Shown here piece after piece: positions 34,658 to 41,034 of a stretch of DNA of 41,034 nucleotides; position 1 is the first letter of the stretch; each line of letters starts with the position of its first letter. Both the position numbers and the translations under genes were made by a program. Under the pieces are notes generated by a model. The model saw only the letters and a program-made list of their open reading frames with translations. It was not told the DNA's origin and searched no databases. Source of the DNA: Candidatus Anammoximicrobium sp. (GTDB lineage Bacteria; Planctomycetota; Planctomycetia; Pirellulales; Pirellulaceae); NCBI GenBank assembly GCA_012515235.1, contig JAAYYU010000187.1, positions 1-41,034 of the forward strand, read 5' to 3'.

Positions 34658-36952
34658 TCACTCCTTCTCGTTCGGACAGAACTCGAGCAGGCAGAGGCCG
34701 CGCGGCGGCAGATCGAGTTGCCAAACCGGATCGCGGGTGTCGAACTGGCCCAGGCGCTGCCGGCCAGACTCGTCGATGCGATACACGGCACAGCGGGCGG
34801 GCAAGCCGTACGTTTGGACGTCGATGGGCAGCTGCAGTCGGAGCGGCTCGTCATGGATGCTGGCTAGGGCGATGGCCACGTTGCCGTCCGCGGCCCGCCA
34901 CGCGCCGGCGAGGGCGACGGGATAAGTCCGCTTTGAGGCCCGCAGAGGCGTGTACACGCCGATCTGGGCGACGTCGATTTCCTGTTGTGGCACGTCGAGC
35001 GCCGGGGGACGCAGCCAGGTGCCGTACAGCAGGTACTTGAGCGACCGCATCCGCGTACGAACCAGCCGCGTCACGTAGTCGATTTCCTCGGGGCGTTCCT
35101 GCAGTTGTGAAGGCAGGAAATTGGCCAACATGGGCTGCATGCCCCAGGCGAAGGTCCGCGCCTGTTCCAGGAGAAACTGCTGGCTGAGCTTGCGGTCCAG
35201 CAACGTCAGCGTGCCCGGCAGGGTCTTGTCGGCCGGCCATTTCTCGTCGTAGGGCGGATGCACCAGTCCGGCGTAATTGCCGAAGACGATCGTGCTGCCG
35301 TGGTACACGGCCTGGAAAAACGGGATCGGTTCCCAGACGGGACTCGAACCGATGCGGTCCGCGCTGACGCTCAGCGCCAGCGTCAGATCCAGATTCCCGA
35401 TCCACGGCTCGCCGCAGAACTCGCCGCCCAGCGCCACGCGGCCGCGCGTCGCACAGCGGTCGCGGATCTCGCCGGTGAGCGCCGCCAGACCGTCGGTCCA
35501 GTACCGGCCGGTTCCCAGGATGTGGCCGTGGCTGGGATCGTAACAGCTGGCCATGACGCCGGTCTGATCCATGTACACGCCGTCCGCCTTCAGGCCGCAG
35601 AAGACCTCCTCGGCCAGACCGGCGTACTTGTCGCGCCAGAAGCGAGTCCCGATGCACATCGGCACGCAGGGCGACTTCATGAAGACGTTGTAGACCTCCG
35701 GGCGGACCTTGCCGTCCGGTCCTTTGACTGCGTAACGCTCGGCCCCCTCGTCGATCCAACTCTGGGTCTGCATTCCCCACAGGCGCTGGTTCATGTACAG
35801 GATCGCGTGGACGTCCTGTTGGCGCGCGGCGGCCAGGGCGGCCTGAAACGGTTCGGCGCCTTCGCGGGGCGGCAGGTATTCCGGGAATCCGGCGTCATAA
35901 GCGCAGTTGTGCCACCAGTGCCAGAGCACGCTGACGGGCGTCTGGAGATGTTTCCGCATCACCGTCGCCGGCTCCAGCACGCCTGGCGACCGTCCGCGGT
36001 TCCAGATCCACAGGCCAGTTTCGGACAACCAGGCCGGCGTCAGCTGGCGGCGCAGCCGGCCGCGCGCGGCGATTGCTTGGGCCGCTGGCGATTCGCGATA
36101 CAGCCGCGCCGCGGTCGTCCAGTCCCCATGAAACGCTCCCAGCACCACCGCAAAAGGAAGGCGGAACTCGGCCAGCTCGGCGGCCTCCTGTTCCGGCTCG
36201 TGAACGACCTCGAAATGGACTCGCCCCTGGCCATCGCTCCACAACGCAAGTTCCTTACGGTAGCCCTGGGAATCGTCGCACGCCGCGTAGAAGCCGGGAC
36301 CGTGGTCCTGATAGAAGGCCAGGCAGGGCATGTTCAAGGGAAACGGATACGGCCAGACGAGCCGCGTGCCCTGGTTGTTCTTGCCCCGCGTCAGAGAGCG
36401 GGGGTTGCGGGCCAACGCGCCTAGCGCCCGCGGAACGGCGAGGACCTCGTCGTCCCGCTCCCGCACCCTGGGCACGCGGGGAAAGCGGACCTGCGTCAGC
36501 CGCAGGCTCTTTGGTTTCGCGACCGACAGTTCCCAGCGGCTGAGCGATTCGTCCTGTTGGCCCAGCCGGATCAGGACCTCCACGCGCAGCGGCTCCTTGC
36601 CGGGGGCCGCTACCTTGTCCCAGACGAGCCGCAATCCGGGTTGATCACCGGTCAAACGTTCGATCTTGGGCAGCCCTGCTTGCTCGGCGCTCAACGTGTA
36701 CGACGTCTCGCCGTCGCGGGCCGCGATCTGCCACAACGCCAAGGGCTCGGTGCTGTCGGCGAGTTGATTGTAGCCCTCCGGCAGTTGAGCCAACTGCCGG
36801 AGCGTTCCGTTGGCAGGATCCAGTTCGATCTGCAACTTGCTGTCCGCGAGGCGAACGGTCTCGGTTTTGGCGGTGCCGCCTTGCTCGGCTGCGGACACCG
36901 GAACGGACAAGGCCAAGGCAGCCAGCGACACCAAGGACGCGAATCGAGACAT
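34658..36952 (-). CDS. Secreted DUF6259-like glycoside-hydrolase-type protein
   Basis: A 764-residue protein with a Sec signal peptide (MSRFASLVSLAALALSVPVSAAEQ, cleavage likely after Ala-Glu). An N-terminal beta-rich domain (about 30-280) precedes a TIM-barrel-like part (about 310-610) with VLWHWWHNCAYDAGFPEYLPPREG, AILYMNQRLWG, LKADGVYMDQTG with a candidate catalytic Asp, and LGGEFCGEPWIGNLD. A small C-terminal beta domain follows. This layout fits the DUF6259 group, thought to be glycoside hydrolases related to clan GH-D; substrate unknown. ATG 36952 follows GGAGG by 5 nt. The upstream superoxide-reductase gene lies 177 bp away on the same strand, with a 96-bp palindrome between them. Confidence 0.7.
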   Translation of the reverse strand: MSRFASLVSLAALALSVPVSAAEQGGTAKTETVRLADSKLQIELDPANGTLRQLAQLPEGYNQLADSTEPLALWQIAARDGETSYTLSAEQAGLPKIERLTGDQPGLRLVWDKVAAPGKEPLRVEVLIRLGQQDESLSRWELSVAKPKSLRLTQVRFPRVPRVRERDDEVLAVPRALGALARNPRSLTRGKNNQGTRLVWPYPFPLNMPCLAFYQDHGPGFYAACDDSQGYRKELALWSDGQGRVHFEVVHEPEQEAAELAEFRLPFAVVLGAFHGDWTTAARLYRESPAAQAIAARGRLRRQLTPAWLSETGLWIWNRGRSPGVLEPATVMRKHLQTPVSVLWHWWHNCAYDAGFPEYLPPREGAEPFQAALAAARQQDVHAILYMNQRLWGMQTQSWIDEGAERYAVKGPDGKVRPEVYNVFMKSPCVPMCIGTRFWRDKYAGLAEEVFCGLKADGVYMDQTGVMASCYDPSHGHILGTGRYWTDGLAALTGEIRDRCATRGRVALGGEFCGEPWIGNLDLTLALSVSADRIGSSPVWEPIPFFQAVYHGSTIVFGNYAGLVHPPYDEKWPADKTLPGTLTLLDRKLSQQFLLEQARTFAWGMQPMLANFLPSQLQERPEEIDYVTRLVRTRMRSLKYLLYGTWLRPPALDVPQQEIDVAQIGVYTPLRASKRTYPVALAGAWRAADGNVAIALASIHDEPLRLQLPIDVQTYGLPARCAVYRIDESGRQRLGQFDTRDPVWQLDLPPRGLCLLEFCPNEKE

Positions 36953-36975
36953 GGTTCCCTCCGCAGATGGAAGCT

Positions 36976-37071
36976 GGGGTCAGACGTACAGAATTCAGTT
37001 TTCGCGGCCCATGGTCCAGCCGCGTGGAAGACGCCGTCCCCGCGAAAATTGAATTCTGTACGTCTGACCCC
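36976..37071. repeat. 96-bp palindromic element, copy 2 (32-32-32)
   Basis: Arms 36976-37007 and 37040-37071 (one mismatch) flank a 32-nt loop. It starts GGGGTCAGACGTACAGA. Compared with copy 1 the arm bases differ but the changes occur in both arms, so pairing is kept. It lies 24 bp upstream of the DUF6259-like start codon and 58 bp after the superoxide-reductase stop, so it is probably transcribed between them. Confidence 0.8.
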
Positions 37072-37129
37072 TTGGTTCGCCTGGAATGCGCGACGAACTT
37101 GCGCCGCGCACTGCGCCGGAAGTCGGCGG

Positions 37130-37522
37130 TCACTCTTCGACGGTCACCTCGACCGGGTCGCATTCCCACAGGCCGTGCTTGGTGCAGTACGCGATGGCGG
37201 TCAATTCCAGTTTCTTGCCGGTGGGCACAATCTGGAAGGTCACCTCGGCCTGCCCCTTCTGGCCTTGGCCGCCCAAAGCGCCCGCGACGAAACCGGCCTC
37301 GGCCAGCAACGTCTCGCGGTTGTACAGGGCGACGCTTTTGATGTAGTGGTCGTTGTCGTCCGGATGCGTGTACTCTTTGCCCACGCGCACCGTGACGGGG
37401 AACTTCTGTCCGGCCTTGGCCGTGGCCGCGCACGTGAGGAACGGCGAGTGCCGGTCGATGTAGTCTTTTTTGGCTTCCCGGTCGACGGTCGAAATGTCCA
37501 CGTAACGGTTGATCTTCGGCAT
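37130..37522 (-). CDS. Superoxide reductase (neelaredoxin-type, desulfoferrodoxin iron domain)
   Basis: A 130-residue class II superoxide reductase reducing superoxide to peroxide at a mononuclear Fe(His)4Cys site. Ligand motifs: DRHSPFL (about residue 25, His), EYTHPDDNDHYIKSV (two His, about 50-60) and AYCTKHGLWE near the C-terminus (Cys and His). The N-terminal rubredoxin-like domain of class I desulfoferrodoxin is missing, which is normal for neelaredoxin. The usual Glu-Lys-His-x-Pro motif, whose Glu and Lys tune the reaction, reads Asp-Arg-His-Ser-Pro. Start ATG 37522 with GGAGG 6-10 nt upstream; an in-frame ATG 12 nt earlier lacks a site. Cytoplasmic, no signal. No rubredoxin gene is seen nearby. 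Confidence 0.9.
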   Translation of the reverse strand: MPKINRYVDISTVDREAKKDYIDRHSPFLTCAATAKAGQKFPVTVRVGKEYTHPDDNDHYIKSVALYNRETLLAEAGFVAGALGGQGQKGQAEVTFQIVPTGKKLELTAIAYCTKHGLWECDPVEVTVEE

Positions 37523-37905
37523 GGTTTCCTCCATTGCGGTTGAAATGTTGAACGGTCACAACAACCCGTAAGGGTGCGGCGGGAAAGAAACTCACGCAGA
37601 ACGGGTTGAACACCCATCCTGGACGGGACGGGCTGAAGACCCATCCTACGTGAAGAACTGTCCGCGCGACATATTCTAGCGTCTGGAGCGCCCGCTGCCA
37701 GGATGCCAGGCAGGCGGGGAACGGCAGACGCTCGGAGACTTCTTTCTCGGAATATGCGGTACGGGGCGTTTCAGGCAGCCTTGGACCGGACCATAATAGG
37801 CGGTGCCCGGTTGAGTGCGGCAGAGTCGTCAGCGGCAGGGGCAACGTCCCGTGCGCGGCAAGTGCCTGCCCTCATTTTCAACCGGCGTCCAGAGGAGGTT
37901 CTGCC
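37523..37905. other. Divergent intergenic region with direct repeats
   Basis: No gene seen. Two direct copies of a short unit, ACGGG(T/C)TGAA(C/G)ACCCATCCT, lie at about 37601-37649. On the minus strand they read AGGATGGGTnTTCA, a motif I associate with planctomycete intergenic repeats. Promoters for the superoxide-reductase gene and the ThuA-like gene must lie here, but no clear -10/-35 pair stands out. Confidence 0.4.
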
Positions 37906-38772
37906 ATGAAACGTCGCCAAGTGTTGCAAACGTTGGGTTCGGCCGTGCTGGGATTTCCGTTCGCAGGGCGGCTTGCAGCGGCTGATCGGAAGCGCCCCGA
38001 CAAGATTCTCTTTTTCACCCGCAGCGTGTTGTTCGAGCATTCGGTGGTTCACCGGCAGGGCGACGAGCTGTCGCTGGCTGAGAAGGCGTTGGCAAGTCTG
38101 GCCCGGCAGATTGACTGCGACGTCGAATGCACTAAGGACGGACGGGTCTTCGATCGGGCGCTGGATCCCTACGCAGCCGTCGTGTCGTACACCTGCGGGC
38201 GGCCGGCGGATTTGATGAAGCCGGACAGCCGGGATCGCAGTCCGCCGCTGTCGGAAAGCGGCTGGAAGAACCTGGACGCGGCCGTGCGTGAGGGGATGCC
38301 TTACGTGGCGGTTCATCCGGGCCTTTGGCTGCTGCCCGAGGCTGGCGGGGCCGACTGCCTGGGACATGGCACCCAGCAGGTGGCCCGGATCCAGGTGGTC
38401 TCGCCGCAGTTTCCCGGCGCAGAAAAACTGGGGGACTCGTTTTCGTTGCTGGAGGAATGGTTCTCCCTGATTCGCTTTGCCCAAGACCTGCACGTGATCC
38501 TGGTGCAGGATTGTGCCGGGATGAACAAGGACGCGCCGGCCGACCGTCGCTGCTACGATCGGCCGCCGTTTCCATCGACGTGGGCGCGGATGCACGGCAA
38601 GGGGCGCGTGTTCTACACTTCGTTAGGCCACCGCGAAGACGTGTGGTCGAACCAGATCTTTGAACAGATCCTGCGGGGCGGCCTGTCCTGGGCGCTGGGA
38701 CGCGTGGATGCCGACATCACGCCGAACATCGCCCAGGTGGCTCCGCAGGCCAATGCGTTCCCAAAGACATGA
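37906..38772 (+). CDS. Exported ThuA-like protein
   Basis: A 288-residue protein with an N-terminal twin-arginine-like leader (MKRRQVLQTLGSAVLGFPFAG). The following domain is ThuA-like, a class I glutamine-amidotransferase-like fold linked to trehalose and other sugar use: KILFFTRSVLFEHSVV at about 33, VVSYTCGRP, YVAVHPGLWLL and, near the end, RVFYTSLGHREDVWSN. AGAGGAGG lies 8 nt before ATG 37906. It is followed 149 bp later by a Tat-exported oxidoreductase, a pairing common in planctomycete genomes, and an inverted repeat separates the two. Catalysis by ThuA-like proteins is not established, so no reaction is assigned. Confidence 0.8.
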   Translation: MKRRQVLQTLGSAVLGFPFAGRLAAADRKRPDKILFFTRSVLFEHSVVHRQGDELSLAEKALASLARQIDCDVECTKDGRVFDRALDPYAAVVSYTCGRPADLMKPDSRDRSPPLSESGWKNLDAAVREGMPYVAVHPGLWLLPEAGGADCLGHGTQQVARIQVVSPQFPGAEKLGDSFSLLEEWFSLIRFAQDLHVILVQDCAGMNKDAPADRRCYDRPPFPSTWARMHGKGRVFYTSLGHREDVWSNQIFEQILRGGLSWALGRVDADITPNIAQVAPQANAFPKT

Positions 38773-38782
38773 ACCAGTTCAG

Positions 38783-38869
38783 CGAGCGGTGTGGCGTTAG
38801 CCCACCGGTCTTCCCCGGGCTTTGCCTGTCGACAGCAAAGGAACCGGTGGGCTGACGCCGCACCGTTCG
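38783..38869. repeat. Long imperfect inverted repeat between ThuA and oxidoreductase genes
   Basis: Two 27-bp arms (38783-38809 and 38843-38869) pair with 3 mismatches around a 33-nt loop. The arms share the GTGGGCTGACGCC-type core seen in shorter form at 6667-6684. It starts 10 nt after the ThuA-like stop and ends 52 nt before the next start, so a transcript would fold here. Confidence 0.65.
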
Positions 38870-38921
38870 CCGAGTCTGTGAAGTCCCTGAAGATGCAAGA
38901 CAACTCCCAGGAGATACGGCA

Positions 38922-40271
38922 ATGAGCAAAGCGGAACAGGCCGGCACGTCCGGAGCGATCCGGTCGTCCTCAGCGCAACTGACGCGGCGGGATCTGTTGA
39001 AAACGGCTGCGGCCAGCGTGTGGACGGTGCCCGTTCTGGTCCCGGCGCGCGTGCTGGGCAAGGACGGGACCGTGGCGCCCAGCGAGCGAATCCTGCTGGG
39101 CGGCGTCGGACTGGGCGGACGGGGGAGGGCGGTTCTGAAAGAGATGCTGGCCGAACCGGATGTCCAGTTCCTGGCCATTTGCGACCTGAACAAGAGCCGG
39201 CGTGAAATTGTCAAAAAGATGGTGGATGACAAGTACGGCAACCAGGACTGTGCGATGTCCTCCAACATCCGCGAGTTCCTGGCCGAACGTACGGACATCG
39301 ACGCCATCGTGACGGCCACCGGCGACCGCTGGCACGCGCTGGCGGCTACGCTGGCAATGCGGGCGGGCAAGGACGTGTACTGCGAAAAGCCCTCCTCCCT
39401 GACCATTGCGGAAGGCCAGATGGTGGTCGAAGCAGCCCGGCGATATGGACGCGTGTACCAGACCGGCACGCAGGGCCTGAGCATGCCCAATCGGGTGTAC
39501 GGCATCGAGCTGGCCCGTTCCGGCCGCCTGGGCCAGCTGCACACCGCCTATGCCCAAATCGCCCCGTGGGAAAACGCCCTGATGCGCCGCGATTGTCTGC
39601 CCGCGGAACCCGAACCGCCGAAAGACGAGTTGGACTGGGATGCGTGGCTCGGCCCCTGTCCCTGGCGGCCCTACAATTCCGCTTACGTCCGCGGCGCGTG
39701 GCGGGGACATTGGGACTTTCACACCAGTTGCATCGGAGAATGGGGCGCGCACACGATCATGCAGGTTCAGGCCGGGATCGGCGCGCAAGACACGTCGGCG
39801 ATCGAATACGAGTACGTGGACAATCCGTTCGGCGACGGGCTGGTCGCCCGCTATGCCAACGGCGTCAAGCTGGTGTTGTCCCTGAAGCAAGAGTGCTGGC
39901 CCGGCGTCTCCGGCCAACGGTTCGACGGCAGCGAGGGCTGGATCGCCAACTCGGGCGGCGAGCACGACCAGTCGCGCGCCTCGTCGCCAGCGCTACTGGG
40001 CGACGTCCAGAAGATCTTGGACGAGTACACGGCCCGCACCGGCCGGCCGCTGAACCACACCCGCAACTTCCTCGACTGCGTCAAGTCGCGCAGCCAGACG
40101 GCCGCCTATCCGGAGGCCATGCACCGCGCCATGACCACGGTGCATGCCGCCAATATCTGCATGTGGTTGGGGCGGAACCTGAAGTACGATCCGGTCAAGG
40201 AGGAGTTCCTCGACGACCCCGAAGCCAACCGGCTCCGAGCGCGGACGATGCGTGCGCCGTGGATCGCGTAG
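38922..40271 (+). CDS. Tat-exported Gfo/Idh/MocA-family oxidoreductase
   Basis: A 449-residue predicted periplasmic oxidoreductase. A twin-arginine leader (LTRRDLLKTAAASVW at about 20-34) precedes the Rossmann part, LLGGVGLGGRGRAVL at about 58. The signature VYCEKPSSLTIAEG holds the conserved Glu-Lys-Pro; the C-terminal domain contains HTSCIGEWGAHTIMQVQ and ends with the usual AMTTVHAANICMWLGRNLKYD. ATG 38922 has AGGAGA upstream. It differs from the 19.8-kb paralogue in the dinucleotide motif and length, so it is a separate subfamily. Substrate unknown. Probably co-transcribed with the ThuA-like gene. Confidence 0.88.
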   Translation: MSKAEQAGTSGAIRSSSAQLTRRDLLKTAAASVWTVPVLVPARVLGKDGTVAPSERILLGGVGLGGRGRAVLKEMLAEPDVQFLAICDLNKSRREIVKKMVDDKYGNQDCAMSSNIREFLAERTDIDAIVTATGDRWHALAATLAMRAGKDVYCEKPSSLTIAEGQMVVEAARRYGRVYQTGTQGLSMPNRVYGIELARSGRLGQLHTAYAQIAPWENALMRRDCLPAEPEPPKDELDWDAWLGPCPWRPYNSAYVRGAWRGHWDFHTSCIGEWGAHTIMQVQAGIGAQDTSAIEYEYVDNPFGDGLVARYANGVKLVLSLKQECWPGVSGQRFDGSEGWIANSGGEHDQSRASSPALLGDVQKILDEYTARTGRPLNHTRNFLDCVKSRSQTAAYPEAMHRAMTTVHAANICMWLGRNLKYDPVKEEFLDDPEANRLRARTMRAPWIA

Positions 40272-40300
40272 GCGGGATCGGCCCATGGCCCATCATCCAG

Positions 40301-40330
40301 TTGACGGGCAGGCCGGCGTTCCTCTAGGCT
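40301..40330 (+). promoter_or_regulatory. Possible promoter of a small gene pair
   Basis: TTGACG at 40301-40306, an 18-nt spacer and TAGGCT at 40325-40330, followed by AGGAGG at 40338-40343 and ATG 40352. The -10 is weak. Confidence 0.35.
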
Positions 40331-40351
40331 GTAGTCAGGAGGTTGACGGCG

Positions 40352-40477
40352 ATGCAAATCCCAGTGCTGGTTGAACCGACGTCCGAGAAGAAGTCTCGAG
40401 CGACTAGTGGTGATCCGCTGAGACTCGAGACTGAGGCATCTGTGGACGGATTCAATCTCATCCGATCGAAGAATTGA
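40352..40477 (+). pseudogene. Small antitoxin-like reading frame, probably truncated
   Basis: A 41-residue frame beginning MQIPVLVEPTSEKKSRATSGDPL, with a strong AGGAGG site 8 nt upstream. The start resembles short planctomycete and cyanobacterial antitoxin-type proteins of 60-75 residues whose N-terminus reads MQIPVLVE and whose middle has a Gly-Asp/Glu-Pro-Leu turn. Here the resemblance ends after about residue 28 and the frame stops early. Its TGA overlaps a TTG start for the next frame. Recognition is by memory of similar sequences only. Confidence 0.35.
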
Positions 40478-40569
40478 CGACAACGGTTATCACGGTCGAG
40501 GAGCACTTGTCGGGCTGGTACGCGCCGCTGAGCCGGGCCGAAGATGCCAAACGCATTGCGCGGGCGTAA
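40474..40569 (+). pseudogene. Small partner frame, likely gene remnant
   Basis: A 31-residue frame from TTG 40474 (VITVEEHLSGWYAPLSRAED ... ARA) coupled to the preceding frame's stop. The sequence looks protein-like but ends abruptly at TAA 40567. It may be the start of a lost toxin or unrelated partner gene. Unrecognised. Confidence 0.25.
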
Positions 40570-40752
40570 ATGCGGTTGGCTGACGCAGCATTCCCACCCT
40601 CATGGACGGCGTGATTCACTGCGTTCTGACCCGAACCCCTCGCGACCGTCCGTCACGCCAGCCTTCGTCGGCGCGGCTTCGTCGAGGCTCCCTTCCGTGG
40701 CCTAAGCATCGTTCGAGAAATAACTGTCCCGTGTCTATTGCCGACCATCCCA

Positions 40753-40779
40753 GCAACGGTGGCCGAAATAACTTCCCGG
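40753..40779 (+). repeat. Repeat family B copy at right end
   Basis: Nearly identical to 21381-21407 and the inverse of 334-360. It directly precedes the right hairpin array, mirroring the left end. Confidence 0.75.
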
Positions 40780-40784
40780 ACTTC

Positions 40785-41034
40785 GGCCACCACGCTGCCT
40801 GCCAGCGTGGAGCCATGTTCAGCACCAGCCGTCGGCCCCCTCCACGCTCCCTTCGGCCACCACGCTGCTTGCCAGCGTGGAGCCATGTTCCGCACCAGCC
40901 GTCGGCCTCCTCCACGCTCCCTTTGGCCACCACGCTGCTTGCCAGCGTGGAGCCATGTTCCGCACCAGCCGTCGGCCTCCTCCACGCTCCCTTCGGCCAC
41001 CACGCTGCTTGCCAGCGTGGAGCCATGTTCCGCA
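40785..41034. repeat. Right-end array of hairpin repeats (four units)
   Basis: Four units of 36 bp (40785-40820, 40855-40890, 40925-40960, 40995-41030) at an exact 70-bp period, each GGCC-A-CCACGCTG-(5 nt)-CAGCGTGG-AGCCATGTTC. The 34-bp spacers are almost identical to one another (GCACCAGCCGTCGGCC, then TCCACGCTCCCTT), so this is a tandem array and not a CRISPR. Orientation is opposite to the main left-end units. Minus-strand open frames across it are repeat-derived. Confidence 0.87.

Noticed and set aside
40785..41034. CRISPR-like periodic repeats at the right end
   Set aside because: The intervals between units are almost identical, not unique spacers, and no cas gene is present.

Overview
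The window reads as a planctomycete chromosome segment, most likely Pirellulales-like. The grounds are a giant secreted protein with an LEPR-XLL-type N-terminal motif and a C-terminal dockerin, several Tat-exported Gfo/Idh/MocA oxidoreductases, a ThuA-like protein, a DisA_N-like sensor and many short intergenic palindromes. GC is high except in roughly 2.2-10.4 kb. The sequence gives no species name. Both ends of the window are arrays of the same hairpin repeat in opposite orientation, so the window may be a contig that stops at repeats.

Layout. 1-360: hairpin-repeat array. 540-2201: membrane-anchored coiled-coil protein with a Cys-rich knuckle. 2211-3538: two truncated genes, a flippase piece joined to a glycosyltransferase piece. 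3878-10353: lower-GC surface-polysaccharide genes on the + strand (CapA-like, O-antigen ligase-like, GT4, ATP-grasp, acyltransferase). 10469-19723: high-GC, tightly packed + strand polysaccharide genes (ADH/Gfo fusion, heparinase-like, GT4, UDP-GlcNAc 2-epimerase, PglC-like sugar-phosphate transferase, and a PglD-PglE fusion). The last three overlap or nearly abut. 19798-21306 (-): Tat-exported oxidoreductase. 21381-21559: a nested palindromic repeat. 21894-25025: tRNA-Gly(GCC), trigger factor and two ClpP paralogues. 25401-26786: DisA_N/DAC-like nucleotide-sensor protein. 27004-34275 (-): 2423-residue secreted protein with beta-helix, C25 peptidase, Ig/cadherin repeats and dockerin. 34658-37522 (-): DUF6259-like hydrolase and superoxide reductase. 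37906-40271 (+): ThuA-like protein and a second Tat-exported oxidoreductase. 40352-41034: remnants of a small gene pair, then the second repeat array.

How it works together. The 3.9-19.7 kb genes supply most parts of a lipid-linked polysaccharide pathway. PglE/PglD-like domains would make a 2,4-diacetamido-trideoxyhexose nucleotide, the PglC-like enzyme would load it onto undecaprenyl phosphate, GT4 enzymes would extend it, and the ligase/polymerase would finish it. The usual partner 4,6-dehydratase (PglF) and an intact flippase are not in the window. Trigger factor plus two ClpPs form a protein-quality block. The 34-40 kb genes look like secreted sugar-processing functions.

The strongest unusual signals are a 96-bp palindromic element present twice with covarying arms (32-bp arm, 32-nt loop, 32-bp arm), one copy of which sits inside a second inverted-repeat family; the PglD-PglE fusion; the DAC-like protein next to tig-clpP-clpP; and the gingipain-like giant protein.
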